Source: JAUVXJ01 sp034411995 (GTDB lineage: Bacteria; Chloroflexota; Anaerolineae; UBA7937; B3-Chlor). From it: a stretch of DNA of 64,000 nt. A model generated the notes under the pieces. The model was given only the letters and a program-made list of their open reading frames with translations, was not told where the DNA came from and searched no databases. Position 1 is the stretch's first letter; each line of letters begins with the position of its first letter. The stretch covers positions 107,806-171,805 of the forward strand of contig DAOUME010000005.1 in NCBI GenBank assembly GCA_034411995.1, written 5' to 3'. A program made the position numbers and the translations under genes. Of the stretch, positions 26,255 through 34,772 are shown piece after piece.

Positions 26255-26841
26255 CCTGGCTCCTCCAGTGGCACGGCCGCCAAGCGCGTGTACCTGGCCC
26301 CTGCGGTGGAGAGTTCGCTCTTCATCAAGCTGACGGCGCGCACCTGCATCTCGCCCAGCGAGCCGACAGTCTGCGCCTGGATCAGGTCTCCCAGGCGGCG
26401 CCGCTCGCTGTCGGTGACACGCCGATCCACTCGCCCCAAGGTGAGGTGAGGGGTGTACCTCCGCTTCTCTGATGGATATCCCAGTGCTGAGATTCGCTCT
26501 TCAACAGCGGTCTGGAGCCGAACCAGTGTTCCCGTATCTCCGTTTACTCCTACCCATATCACATTCGGGCGCCTGGTGGTCGGAAAACAACCAAGTCCCC
26601 CAAAGCTGATAGTGAAGGGCATTACACCATCTTTGCCCTGAGTCACGGCGAGGACTATCTCTTGGATTCTGCTCGCCGGCACATCGCCCAAGAACTTCAA
26701 GGTGAGGTGTATGCCATGAGGGTTCACCCAGCGCACCGTATCCGCGAGACCCTCGCTCTTCAGGGATCGCTGAATGAGGCTCAACTGGTGTCTAATCTCC
26801 TCGTCGAGCTCTATGGCCACGAAACTCCTGATCTGTCCCAT
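26251..26841 (-). CDS. thpR: RNA 2',3'-cyclic phosphodiesterase (2H superfamily, ThpR)
   Basis: 196 residues of the 2H phosphoesterase superfamily (formerly 2'-5' RNA ligase LigT). Both HxTx motifs are present: HLTL at 45-48 and HLTL at 132-135. ATG 26841 (MGQIRSFVAIEL) matches the family start. The open frame upstream runs through the promoter. The -10 box ends 15 nt before this ATG, so the mRNA would have a leader of only about 8-10 nt and no ribosome-binding site. Confidence 0.93.
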   Translation of the reverse strand: MGQIRSFVAIELDEEIRHQLSLIQRSLKSEGLADTVRWVNPHGIHLTLKFLGDVPASRIQEIVLAVTQGKDGVMPFTISFGGLGCFPTTRRPNVIWVGVNGDTGTLVRLQTAVEERISALGYPSEKRRYTPHLTLGRVDRRVTDSERRRLGDLIQAQTVGSLGEMQVRAVSLMKSELSTAGARYTRLAAVPLEEPG

Positions 26842-26856
26842 TCTCGTACCGTTCGC

Positions 26857-26886
26857 ATTATAGCACACCAGTTTCTCTGTCTTCAA
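26857..26886 (-). promoter_or_regulatory. Predicted promoter for thpR with near-leaderless transcript
   Basis: Minus strand: -35 TTGAAG (26881-26886), 18-nt spacer, -10 TATAAT (26857-26862). The expected start near 26850 leaves about 9 nt before the thpR ATG at 26841. Confidence 0.65.
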
Positions 26887-26906
26887 ACCCCTCTGTGATT
26901 GGCAAC

Positions 26907-27695
26907 TCACGTGCTCCGTCCCGGCCCACGCCTCCGCCAGTATCTCTCGGCAAACCCCTCTTCGGAGCTGACCGCCCGTGCGTACCCACGCACACGTTGG
27001 GCCATGGCTGTTGAGTTGCCAAAGAGGCCGGCCATTTGCGACTGATAGGCGGAGATCGCCTCAATCTTGGCTCGCAGACACGCCTCGTCGAATGGTTGCA
27101 GTTCTGACTCCCACCCTCGGGTTCTTAGTGCCTCCAGCGCGCTCGTGAGAGCGCCGGGCCTGTCAACGTAGGGATAGTCCTCGTAGAATACGACCTCGGC
27201 GGGGTGAGCGTGCAGAGTGAGCAGCGCATTCCTGACCAACTGGTGATCCACGTGATGCCCCACGGCGAGCGGTGCGTAGACTATCGAGTCCTGAGACGAG
27301 CTTACGTCGAAGATGGCTGCCGCAACCTCAGACCGGAGATCACCATCTGCGGGATGGAGAGAACCGAACAGTTCCTCGTCTGTATGGTAGAGGGAGGAAC
27401 GGCCATGGTAACGGTAGATGGCGTCTGGATAGCCAAGATGCAGGCACCCTGCGCCCAGAAGGTCCAGGGCTCTTCGGTCCTCTTCACCTCGCCTGGCTAC
27501 TGGAGAGGGGTCGTTTCCCCATCGAGCATGCATCCGGGCGGCGAATTCGGAGAGGTCTCCGCGTCGCGGGGCACCGGCAAAGATGGTGACTACCAGCACT
27601 TCTGTCCCCCCGAGGACCTGTCGGCGGATCAGCCCGCCGCAGGACAAGGCGGCATCATCCAGGTGTGGCGACAGATAGAGGGCTCGTTTGCGCAT
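26907..27695 (-). CDS. PIG-L family deacetylase (LmbE-like)
   Basis: 262 residues. The zinc motif PHLDDAALSCGG lies at about 9-20 and the third ligand in GHHVDHQLV near 147. The family deacetylates N-acetylglucosaminyl compounds, for example in mycothiol, bacillithiol or GPI-like pathways; the substrate cannot be read here. ATG 27695 (MRKRALYLSPH) is chosen; a TTG five codons upstream is possible. No clear ribosome-binding site is seen for either. Confidence 0.88.
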   Translation of the reverse strand: MRKRALYLSPHLDDAALSCGGLIRRQVLGGTEVLVVTIFAGAPRRGDLSEFAARMHARWGNDPSPVARRGEEDRRALDLLGAGCLHLGYPDAIYRYHGRSSLYHTDEELFGSLHPADGDLRSEVAAAIFDVSSSQDSIVYAPLAVGHHVDHQLVRNALLTLHAHPAEVVFYEDYPYVDRPGALTSALEALRTRGWESELQPFDEACLRAKIEAISAYQSQMAGLFGNSTAMAQRVRGYARAVSSEEGFAERYWRRRGPGRST

Positions 27696-27885
27696 GTCCG
27701 GGGTCCCCAACAGGCAAGGGTATCACACCCCGCTCTCGGCGGCCACAGGTGTGGCCGACGGGGCGCGTATGGAGAGGCGCCAGTCGGGGCAAGGGTGGAT
27801 CACCCTTGGCTGGAGGCTGCAACCTGCGCAGCTCCTGGCAGAGAGGCTGACCATGATCGCGCCCCCGCTTGGTCCCGCTCTCCGC

Positions 27886-27913
27886 TTGACTTTATCGCAA
27901 AGCGTGGTAACAT
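27886..27913 (+). promoter_or_regulatory. Predicted promoter for the SnoaL-like lipoprotein gene
   Basis: TTGACT (27886-27891), 16-nt spacer, TAACAT (27908-27913). The coding start at 27946 lies about 26 nt after the expected transcript start. Confidence 0.55.
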
Positions 27914-27945
27914 TTTGCACAAAAAGCGCGGAGGCTCTGGTAGAG

Positions 27946-28464
27946 GTGAAGAGGACTTGGCTCGCGATTCTGGTGGTGGTGATGGTATTGCTCACGGCCT
28001 GCAGCGCTCCTGAGGTTCCCCCGCCCCCGTCAGGGATACCTTCTCCCCGGCCGCGGGGTACCGACACGCCAACGCCAGCGAATGACGAAGAGGCCGTAAT
28101 GCAACTTCTGAACGCTGAGGCAGAGGGAGTTGTTTCCCAGGACATCGATCGCCTGATGGAGATCTGGCACCAGGACGGCGTGGTGACCGACGCCAACCAT
28201 ACTCCGGACAACCCGTCCGATGATCGAGTTTGGAGTGGCATTGCTGCGATTCGTGAGAGATACGTGAACGAGGTTTTCCCGTCGGCTCCTAGTGCGGTGA
28301 CGCACCCTGATGCGGAAGTGACCATCGAGGGTGACACCGCCACGGCTTTCAGTACCAGCACGATAGGAATCGACCACGCACCTGGGGGCGACAGGTGGAC
28401 CTTTGCGCGGAGCGATGGCCGTTGGTGGATCACCAGCCTGACCTTCAATCTCGAAGTGCAGTAG
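27946..28464 (+). CDS. Lipoprotein with SnoaL/NTF2-like domain
   Basis: 172 residues. The GTG start at 27946 has GGAGG 11 nt upstream and gives a typical lipoprotein signal (VKRTWLAILVVVMVLLTAC) with the lipobox Cys at 19. A Pro/Ser/Thr linker follows (about 22-43). The rest resembles the NTF2/SnoaL fold (DUF4440-like): helices around EEAVMQLLNAEAEGVVSQD, then strands ending in GRWWITSLTFNLEV. Probably an outer-face membrane-anchored protein of unknown ligand. Confidence 0.82.
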   Translation: MKRTWLAILVVVMVLLTACSAPEVPPPPSGIPSPRPRGTDTPTPANDEEAVMQLLNAEAEGVVSQDIDRLMEIWHQDGVVTDANHTPDNPSDDRVWSGIAAIRERYVNEVFPSAPSAVTHPDAEVTIEGDTATAFSTSTIGIDHAPGGDRWTFARSDGRWWITSLTFNLEVQ

Positions 28465-28580
28465 TCCTGGCGAAGGCATCACTGGTGGCCCAGTGAGGAC
28501 TGTGTGGCGGTGGGGAACGTGATCGCTCCCGACCGCCATTTTGTCCAGGAGACCCGTTTCGAAAGGAGAGGCAGCGAACG

Positions 28581-30296
28581 GTGCGCGACCTAGACCGGAT
28601 AATCAGAGTCGCTCGAGGGGAGGAAGAGGCCGACCTGTTGGTGAAGAACGCTCGGCTCGTCAACGTGCTCTCAGGCGAGATTCACGAGACGGACGTCGCT
28701 GTGGCTGGCAATCGCGTTGTGGGACTGGGGGAGTACGAGGGCAAGGAGGTCCTGGATTTGCAGGGTTCCTACGTGTGTCCCGGCTTCATCGACGGCCATG
28801 TCCACATCGAGAGCTCCATGCTGCGTATCCCCGAGTTCGCCCGGGTAGTGGTGCCCCACGGGACGACCACGGTCATCGCCGATCCCCACGAAATAGCCAA
28901 CATCCTTGGCCTGGACGGCATCTTCTACATGATGGAATCGAGCAAGGGCAGTCCTCTAGAAGTGTACTTCACGCTGCCTTCATGCGTGCCATCCACCGAA
29001 CTGGAGACCGCCGGCTCCCGGCTGATGTCCTACGATCTATCTCCGCTGCTCCGGGAGGACTGGGTGGTTGGCGTGGCGGAGATGATGAACTACCCAGGCG
29101 TGCTGGACAGGAACGGAGATGTCCTGGCGAGGATAGCCATCGCCGGAGGCAAGCGAGTGGACGGACATGCGCCGCGCCTGTCTGGGAAGGACTTGAACGC
29201 CTACATTGCTGCGGGCATTGCCTCCGACCACGAGAGCAGCTCCCTCGAGGAGGCCAGGGAGAAGCTACAACGGGGGATGTACGTCATGATCCGCGAGGGC
29301 AGCGTCGCCAGGAACATGGAGGCCTTGCTGAAGCTGGTGACCCCTGAGAACGCGCACAGGTGCATGTTGGTCAGCGACGACAACGATCCGGCACATCTGC
29401 TCCAGGATGGGCACATGGATCACATAGTAAGGAAGGCCGTGGGCTTGGGACTGGAGCCTGTGCTGGCAGTCCAGATGGCCACCATCAACGCTGCCGAGTA
29501 CTTCGGACTCCGGGACCTGGGCGCCATCGCCCCTGGCTATCGGGCAGACATGGTGGTGTTCGACGACTTCGAGAGCCTCCGGATCGAGAAGGTCTTTCGC
29601 GGTGGTCGCCTGGTCTCTGAGGCCGGCGAGATGCTGGACATGGGTGGCGAGCGGCGGCCCGTTCCTCTGAGGGGTACCGTGAACGTATCCTGGATAGAGT
29701 TAGAGCACTTTCGCGTCCCCGCGGGAGGCACGAGAGCCAGAGTGATCGAGTTGACACCGAACCCATTGGTTACTAAGCAGGTCGTGTGCCCCGTCAAGAC
29801 GAACGACGGGGTGGCTGTATCAGACGTAGAGCGAGACATGCTGAAGCTGGCCGTCATCGAGAGGCATCTGGCGTCAGGCAACACGGGTCTGGGTTTTGTC
29901 AGAGGCTTTGGGCTGAAGCGTGGGGCGTTGGCGTCTTCCGTGGCTCACGATTCCCACAACATCATCGTAGTGGGAACGAATGACGAAGACATGATGACCG
30001 CTGCGGTGCAAATCGTGAAGATGCAAGGGGGCCTGGTCGTGGCTGCTGAGGGAGAGGTCCTGGCCACCGTGCCCTTACCGATAGCCGGCTTGATGTCCGA
30101 GAAGTCGGCGAAGGAGGTGAGGATCGAGGTGGAGAATGTCGAGAAGGCTGCCCGAGATCTCGGCTGTACGGTCTCCACCCCCTTCATGGCGATGTCCTTC
30201 CTGGCTCTGCCGGTCATACCCCGATTGAAGCTGACGGACAAGGGTCTGGTGGACGTGAAGAAGTTCGGTTTCGTACCCCTCTTCCTCGACAACTGA
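28581..30296 (+). CDS. ade: Adenine deaminase
   Basis: Amidohydrolase-superfamily enzyme converting adenine to hypoxanthine for purine salvage. 571 residues, the usual length. Metal-binding GHVHIESS (about 71-78) and HGTTTVIADPHEIANI (94-109) are characteristic. The C-terminal adenine-deaminase domain is complete (GLMSEKSAKEV, PFMAMSFLALPVIP). GTG start at 28581 with an AAGGAGAGG upstream. It ends convergent with the ECF ATPase gene. Confidence 0.95.
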   Translation: MRDLDRIIRVARGEEEADLLVKNARLVNVLSGEIHETDVAVAGNRVVGLGEYEGKEVLDLQGSYVCPGFIDGHVHIESSMLRIPEFARVVVPHGTTTVIADPHEIANILGLDGIFYMMESSKGSPLEVYFTLPSCVPSTELETAGSRLMSYDLSPLLREDWVVGVAEMMNYPGVLDRNGDVLARIAIAGGKRVDGHAPRLSGKDLNAYIAAGIASDHESSSLEEAREKLQRGMYVMIREGSVARNMEALLKLVTPENAHRCMLVSDDNDPAHLLQDGHMDHIVRKAVGLGLEPVLAVQMATINAAEYFGLRDLGAIAPGYRADMVVFDDFESLRIEKVFRGGRLVSEAGEMLDMGGERRPVPLRGTVNVSWIELEHFRVPAGGTRARVIELTPNPLVTKQVVCPVKTNDGVAVSDVERDMLKLAVIERHLASGNTGLGFVRGFGLKRGALASSVAHDSHNIIVVGTNDEDMMTAAVQIVKMQGGLVVAAEGEVLATVPLPIAGLMSEKSAKEVRIEVENVEKAARDLGCTVSTPFMAMSFLALPVIPRLKLTDKGLVDVKKFGFVPLFLDN

Positions 30297-30504
30297 TCGG
30301 GGAACCCATCGGAGGGGTGCTCACCAGTCCGGCCACACGGCAGGCGGATCCGGAACGATCTGACCGGCCATCGCTCCGTTTCTCCGCCGCAGAATGCGTC
30401 CCCACAGGCTCAGATCATGGCCCGTCAGGTGTCAAGAAGGCCAGAGCTACTCCCTGCCCATTCCTTGCCTGCGGAGGAGCGCATGGCCTCTAACAGATGG
30501 GACA

Positions 30505-31299
30505 CTAGGGCGGTTCCAGGCCATGCTGATCGAGGAGGGTTGCGTCCGCGAGGACAGCCTGGGTGGGTGCATCCGCCACTACTCGCCCCCGATCCAGGAC
30601 TACAGTACGAGGTAGCAACTCGTCCACCAGTCGAATGTCGTGGGTGGCCACGATCATGGCTTGAGGCAGCGACCCGAGGAGGCGAATCAGACCTCGCCTC
30701 GCGCGGGGGTCCAGTTCGCCGGAAGGCTCGTCGAGGGCGAGGATCGCTGGTCGCATCGCCAGGACAGTTGCTATGGCTACACGCTTTTTCTCCCCCAGAC
30801 TGAGATGGTGTGAGATGCGACTCCGGAAATCTTCCATCCCCACTTCGGCCAGGGCCCGGTCTACCCGGCTTCGCACTTCCTCCTCATCCAGATTCATGTG
30901 CAGGGGACCAAAGGCGACGTCCTCGAACACAGTCGGGGAGAAGAGTTGATCGTCTGGATACTGGAACACCAGCCCTACTTGGCTACGGACCAGGCCCAAG
31001 TTTCCATCGCCCACTTCTTGCCCCATGATCCGCACCGAACCCTGTCCTCTGAGAATGCCGTTGAGATGAAGCAGCAGTGTGGACTTGCCGGCGCCGTTAG
31101 GTCCGACGAGCGCCACCTTCTCCCTCTCGCGGATGATCAGGTTGACGCTGTCCAGAGCCTGTCTGCCGTCCGGGTAGCTGAAGCTGACATCAACCAACTC
31201 TATGACGGGCTGCGCCTTCCACTCGGCCGCCTGGGGGAGGTCGCCCACCGCCAACTCGCTCCCCGGGGTGCGCGCTGGGCACTCAAGTGCAGCAACCAT
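30505..31299 (-). CDS. cbiO: ECF/CbiO-type energy-coupling ABC ATPase (nickel/cobalt)
   Basis: 264 residues with Walker A GPNGAGKST (about 70-78), Q loop, signature LSLGEKKRVAIA, and Walker B ILALDEPSGELD. The first 30 residues are an extra, low-complexity extension. It follows cbiM, cbiN and cbiQ in order and starts 1 nt after the cbiQ stop (TGAGATG), with GAGAGGA upstream. It powers metal uptake by the CbiMNQ complex at the inner membrane. Confidence 0.93.
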   Translation of the reverse strand: MVAALECPARTPGSELAVGDLPQAAEWKAQPVIELVDVSFSYPDGRQALDSVNLIIREREKVALVGPNGAGKSTLLLHLNGILRGQGSVRIMGQEVGDGNLGLVRSQVGLVFQYPDDQLFSPTVFEDVAFGPLHMNLDEEEVRSRVDRALAEVGMEDFRSRISHHLSLGEKKRVAIATVLAMRPAILALDEPSGELDPRARRGLIRLLGSLPQAMIVATHDIRLVDELLPRTVVLDRGRVVADAPTQAVLADATLLDQHGLEPP

Positions 31300-31300
31300 C

Positions 31301-32176
31301 TCAGTGTCCTCTCAGGGGAAGACTCAGGCTCACCACCGCCAAGAGGTAGGCCAGGAAAGCACCAGTGATGACGAGATCACCGGGTCCCAGCTCTCGTGAT
31401 CTCATGGTGCGGATCTCGCCCTGGAAACCTCTGGAGATCATGGCGGCGTAGATGCGTTCGCTCCGCTCGTAGCTCCGCAGAAACAGGGAGCCAATCATGC
31501 CTCCCAGCACTCTTGCTCTCCAGAAGAGGCTTCCTCCGGCGACGCCCTCCGGGCTGGCACTGCGCGCTTCTCTGGCGCGGTGCAGACGCAGGGCTTCGTC
31601 CGCGATGATAAAGAGGTAGCGATACATGAAGGCAACCACCGACACGAGTACTCTGGGGACCTTGAGCGACCTCATCGCGGCCACCAGGTCGGGGAAGGTG
31701 GTGGTGGTAACGAGGGTGGTGGCCATGAGCACCGACAACCACGCTTTGGCTAGAATGCTGACGAAGGCGATGATTCCCTCGTAGCTGATGGTGACAGTCC
31801 ACCAAGCCAGTGGGAGGGCGGCGATCTTCGTCCCCTCTTGGGTGAAGATCAGGGTCAGCGCCGCCAGGGCGAAGGGAATGGCGACCAGGGATCTCTTGAG
31901 GATCAGTGATGGCTGGACGCGAGACAATCCGACCACGAAGCCTATCGCCAGCAGGAACAGAGCGTAGGATAGCCAAGCCCCCGCTGGCGAAGCGGTAATG
32001 GCCACAACGAAGGCCAGGGTGAGGATCAGTTTGATCCTGGCATCGAGGCGATGTATGGGACTATCAGTTTCCTGATAGACATCCAGCACTTGAATGTGGG
32101 TCAAGAGTGCTCCAAAGTGCGCGGTTGGCGCGATTGGGAGACTCGCCTGGAAGACCAATCTCCCGGTCGTGGCCAC
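31301..32176 (-). CDS. cbiQ: Energy-coupling factor transmembrane protein CbiQ
   Basis: 291 residues as drawn. The family core begins near LDVYQETDSPIHRLDARIK, followed by several membrane helices and the coupling segments (HRAREARSA and YERSERIYAAM). The upstream 24-30 residues from GTG 32176 have no ribosome-binding site. A TTG at 32104 has GGAG 6 nt before it and may be the real start. The T-component links CbiM to the CbiO ATPase. Confidence 0.9.
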   Translation of the reverse strand: MATTGRLVFQASLPIAPTAHFGALLTHIQVLDVYQETDSPIHRLDARIKLILTLAFVVAITASPAGAWLSYALFLLAIGFVVGLSRVQPSLILKRSLVAIPFALAALTLIFTQEGTKIAALPLAWWTVTISYEGIIAFVSILAKAWLSVLMATTLVTTTTFPDLVAAMRSLKVPRVLVSVVAFMYRYLFIIADEALRLHRAREARSASPEGVAGGSLFWRARVLGGMIGSLFLRSYERSERIYAAMISRGFQGEIRTMRSRELGPGDLVITGAFLAYLLAVVSLSLPLRGH

Positions 32177-32184
32177 CGGTTGAC

Positions 32185-32484
32185 TTATTGAGGCTTTCCT
32201 TCAGTCGAACGGCCTTGGAGGGCATAGCCTGCTCCCATAGCCACGCCGAAGACGACGAGCACACCGATGATGCCCGCCAGGATGGTGGCCAGCCCTTCGC
32301 TCGACACGCCCGGCAGAACGTAGTCGGGAATGATCTCATAGACAGGTTCTGTCTGCAGTTGCAGGAAACCTTGGTCTTCCGCCACCCGCTCCAAGCCATC
32401 CGGCCAACCAGACGCCAGAGGAGAGATCAGGGTGACGCCCAGGGCGATGATGAGGCCGATGATCCACCATTTCTTGCTTCGCAT
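32185..32484 (-). CDS. cbiN: PDGLE-domain protein, CbiN-like subunit of the nickel/cobalt importer
   Basis: 99 residues with two membrane helices (about 6-24 and 67-86) and the loop motif SGWPDGLERVAEDQGF (25-40), diagnostic of the PDGLE domain that replaces or accompanies CbiN. ATG 32484 has a clear GGGAGG 7 nt upstream. The reading frame stays open far upstream over cbiM, but only this part is coding. It sits between cbiM and cbiQ with small gaps. Confidence 0.92.
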   Translation of the reverse strand: MRSKKWWIIGLIIALGVTLISPLASGWPDGLERVAEDQGFLQLQTEPVYEIIPDYVLPGVSSEGLATILAGIIGVLVVFGVAMGAGYALQGRSTEGKPQ

Positions 32485-32495
32485 CAGGGACCTCC

Positions 32496-33197
32496 CTACT
32501 TCGCGGATGGTCGGGACGCAACGAGGTCGCGTCTCGTCGCGGTGATAAATGCCAGTGCGCCCACGGTGATCAACCCCTCCCCCACTCCGATCAGGGCATG
32601 TACGGCACACATGGCGGGCAGGGCGACTTGTATCGGTGAGGAGCCGGACAAGCCGAGTTCGACGGCGCACACCGTAGCGGCCGCAAATACCGAGACCCAG
32701 GCCGCCGCGAAAGCGCTCGCCAGACTGGCCCATGCTCTGTCGCCCAGCACGCGCCGCGCACCCACGTACAGGTAATAGCCGACGAGGCAGGCGATCACAG
32801 CCATGTTGAGGATATTGGCCCCCAGTGCGACCAGCCCGCCATCCTGGAAGAGAAGGGCCTGGACCAGGACGACGGAGGTCATGACCAGCATGGCTGCCCA
32901 GGGCCCCAGCAGGATGGCTGCCAGAGCACCGCCAATGAGATGCCCTGACGTGCCACCAGCCACGGGGAAGTTCAGCATTTGAGCGGCAAAGATGAAGGCG
33001 GCCATGACACCCATCAGGGGCACCTGTTTCTCTCCCAGTTGCCGGTTCGTGCGCATCACAGCATACGCGAGGGCCGCAATGGATAGCAGCCAGGCCATTC
33101 CCGCGATCGTCAGAGAGAGAAAGCCATCGGGAATGTGCATCGCTTCGGGCAGCAACTGAGGGATGAGCCACGAGATACTAGAGATACTAACGATCAT
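32496..33197 (-). CDS. cbiM: Nickel/cobalt ECF transporter S-component CbiM
   Basis: 233 residues, six or so membrane helices. The metal-binding N-terminus MHIPDGFLS is found at residue 20, not residue 1. ATG 33197 is chosen because GGGAGG lies 8 nt upstream, while ATG 33140 (the MHIPDG start) has no ribosome-binding site. The first 19 residues (MIVSISSISWLIPQLLPEA) look like a signal peptide whose cleavage would expose Met-His, as in CbiM proteins that carry one. His in GGTSGHLIGG is also typical. Preceded by a Fur-family gene. Confidence 0.93.
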   Translation of the reverse strand: MIVSISSISWLIPQLLPEAMHIPDGFLSLTIAGMAWLLSIAALAYAVMRTNRQLGEKQVPLMGVMAAFIFAAQMLNFPVAGGTSGHLIGGALAAILLGPWAAMLVMTSVVLVQALLFQDGGLVALGANILNMAVIACLVGYYLYVGARRVLGDRAWASLASAFAAAWVSVFAAATVCAVELGLSGSSPIQVALPAMCAVHALIGVGEGLITVGALAFITATRRDLVASRPSAK

Positions 33198-33308
33198 GAT
33201 TACTTCCTCCCTTCTCGTTCGATGCGTCGTCGTTGCAATGGGCGCCAGTCATGTGCTGACGCTGGAAGAGCCGTGGACCGCCACATGTCGTGCAGCGGTG
33301 GTGCTCCG

Positions 33309-33755
33309 CTAATCCTCGCTAGCCGGGCCGGCGTCTCTCCGGCAGGCGCTGCAAATGCCGAAGATGGCCAGGTGCTCGATCTCGGCGTGAAAGTCGTATT
33401 CACGCTCCGTGAAGGCCCTCACGGGATCCAGGAAAGAATCCGGGAAGTCGAGTATGGTGCCACAATCAGTGCAGATCAAGTGATGGTGGCGGCCCTTGCT
33501 CAATAGCTCGTACTGTGCATGCCCCCTGCCCAACTGCGTCTCACTGACGAGGTGCAGCGTCTTCAGCAGGTCCAGAGTTCGATACACGGTAGAGATGTCC
33601 AGATAGGGATATGCAGTGCGGACAGCCTCGTGGATTCCCTCTGCGCTGATGTGTCCCTCACAGTCGGCGATGGCTTCGAGGATCATCATGCGCTGCGGGG
33701 TGAGTCGATATCCTATCTGCTGCAGAGCCTCGACGACTTCGTGATGATGGCTCAT
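33309..33755 (-). CDS. Fur-family metal-responsive transcriptional repressor
   Basis: 148 residues. A winged helix (about 10-85: YRLTPQRMMILEAI ... DISTVYRTLDLL) is followed by the dimer domain with regulatory ligands in HHHLICTDCG and a structural-zinc pair CTDC / CSAC. Being next to a nickel/cobalt importer, it could be a nickel- or zinc-type member (Nur/Zur) rather than an iron regulator; this is inference. A GGAGG lies 7 nt before ATG 33755. A consensus promoter with a repeated TTGACA element precedes it. Confidence 0.93.
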   Translation of the reverse strand: MSHHHEVVEALQQIGYRLTPQRMMILEAIADCEGHISAEGIHEAVRTAYPYLDISTVYRTLDLLKTLHLVSETQLGRGHAQYELLSKGRHHHLICTDCGTILDFPDSFLDPVRAFTEREYDFHAEIEHLAIFGICSACRRDAGPASED

Positions 33756-33778
33756 GATGCCTCCAATTTGCTATCATC

Positions 33779-33807
33779 AGTATACCGTAACCGCTGTCAA
33801 TTGTCAA
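33779..33807 (-). promoter_or_regulatory. Consensus promoter for the Fur-family gene with possible operator
   Basis: Minus strand: -35 TTGACA (33802-33807), 17-nt spacer, -10 TATACT (33779-33784). Immediately downstream of the -35 the hexamer is repeated (TTGACAATTGACAG), placing a CAATTG-centred repeat inside the promoter. This is a plausible autoregulatory operator. Confidence 0.75.
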
Positions 33808-33929
33808 GTGCAACTTATATGCAGAACCCATCATCTCGCATTAGCGGCAGGCGAACAGGCTACTCGGTGAGCATGGACCGGGGTCTGGTGCCACAGGGAC
33901 GGCTCTGTGGGGACAGTCGAGGGGCAGTT

Positions 33930-34721
33930 CTAAGCGGTTTCCGTCAGCCTGTCCAGTGCCGCTGCGATGAGACCGGCTTCCTCCACCAGCTCACTGGCCC
34001 CTTCGAAGACTGCAACGCCTTTCATGTCGGCTTCGATAGCGCTCGGGCTATAGGGGAGAAAACCCAGGATGGGGAGGTCAGGGCCGTGTTTCTGGATGAA
34101 ATCCTGGTCCCTGGCGTCGCGGACCGAGTTCCCAACCAGGTAGAGGCGAGGGATGCCAATGTCCTGTGCCAGCTTCTGAATCAGTTCAGCCGTCTGGAGG
34201 CTTCGGCGACCTGGTTCGACAACGATCAAGAAGGCGTCCACAGCCTGGGCTGTGGCACGACCCAGGTGTTCGACGCCAGCCTCCATGTCCATGATCACTT
34301 CTTCTTGGCTGGACCGATCCAGCAACAGGTGAGTGACCAACGTCTTCAGGAGCACACTCTCAGGGCAAATACAGCCACCGCCGCCCTTTTTGACAGTGCC
34401 CAGTTGCAGCAATCTGATGCCTCGATACTGTGCGCTGAAGCGCTGGGGGATGTCGTCGACTCGGGGGTTCATCCTGAACCACCCACCCATGCCGCCAGGT
34501 TTGGCGCCGGTGCGCTCCTCGATGAGCTCGTCCATCTCGGCGATGGGCGTGATCTGGGCTACGAGCTCGGCGGGAAAGCCCAGAGCCCAGGCCAGGTTGG
34601 GGGACGGATCGGCGTCGATGACCATGACCCTACGGCCCTGTTGAGCGTAGGTGTACGCCAACAGACTGGTGAGGGTAGTCTTGCCCACGCCGCCTTTCCC
34701 GGTCACTGCTATCTTGGACAC
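33930..34721 (-). CDS. CooC-like MinD/ParA-family ATPase
   Basis: 263 residues. The deviant Walker A GKGGVGKTT (8-16) and DADPSPNLAWALG identify the SIMIBI class. The CxC of CooC is present in GGGCICPES (about 118-126). CooC is a nickel-chaperone ATPase that inserts nickel into CO dehydrogenase. A second paralogue lies upstream. The neighbouring nickel/cobalt importer agrees with a nickel role. No CO dehydrogenase gene is visible in the window. Confidence 0.9.
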   Translation of the reverse strand: MSKIAVTGKGGVGKTTLTSLLAYTYAQQGRRVMVIDADPSPNLAWALGFPAELVAQITPIAEMDELIEERTGAKPGGMGGWFRMNPRVDDIPQRFSAQYRGIRLLQLGTVKKGGGGCICPESVLLKTLVTHLLLDRSSQEEVIMDMEAGVEHLGRATAQAVDAFLIVVEPGRRSLQTAELIQKLAQDIGIPRLYLVGNSVRDARDQDFIQKHGPDLPILGFLPYSPSAIEADMKGVAVFEGASELVEEAGLIAAALDRLTETA

Positions 34722-34772
34722 TAGTCCTCCTTGCCTCGCGCGACTGTGTGCGCCTTGCCCAAGCTCCAGGAT

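Noticed and set aside
32485..33171. Upstream part of a 328-codon frame that ends in cbiN
   Set aside because: Overlaps cbiM in another frame; only the last 99 codons (32185-32484) have coding character and a ribosome-binding site.
33891..33910. CCACAG/CTGTGG hairpin after the CooC-like gene as a terminator
   Set aside because: Only 6 bp with no T tract on the relevant strand.
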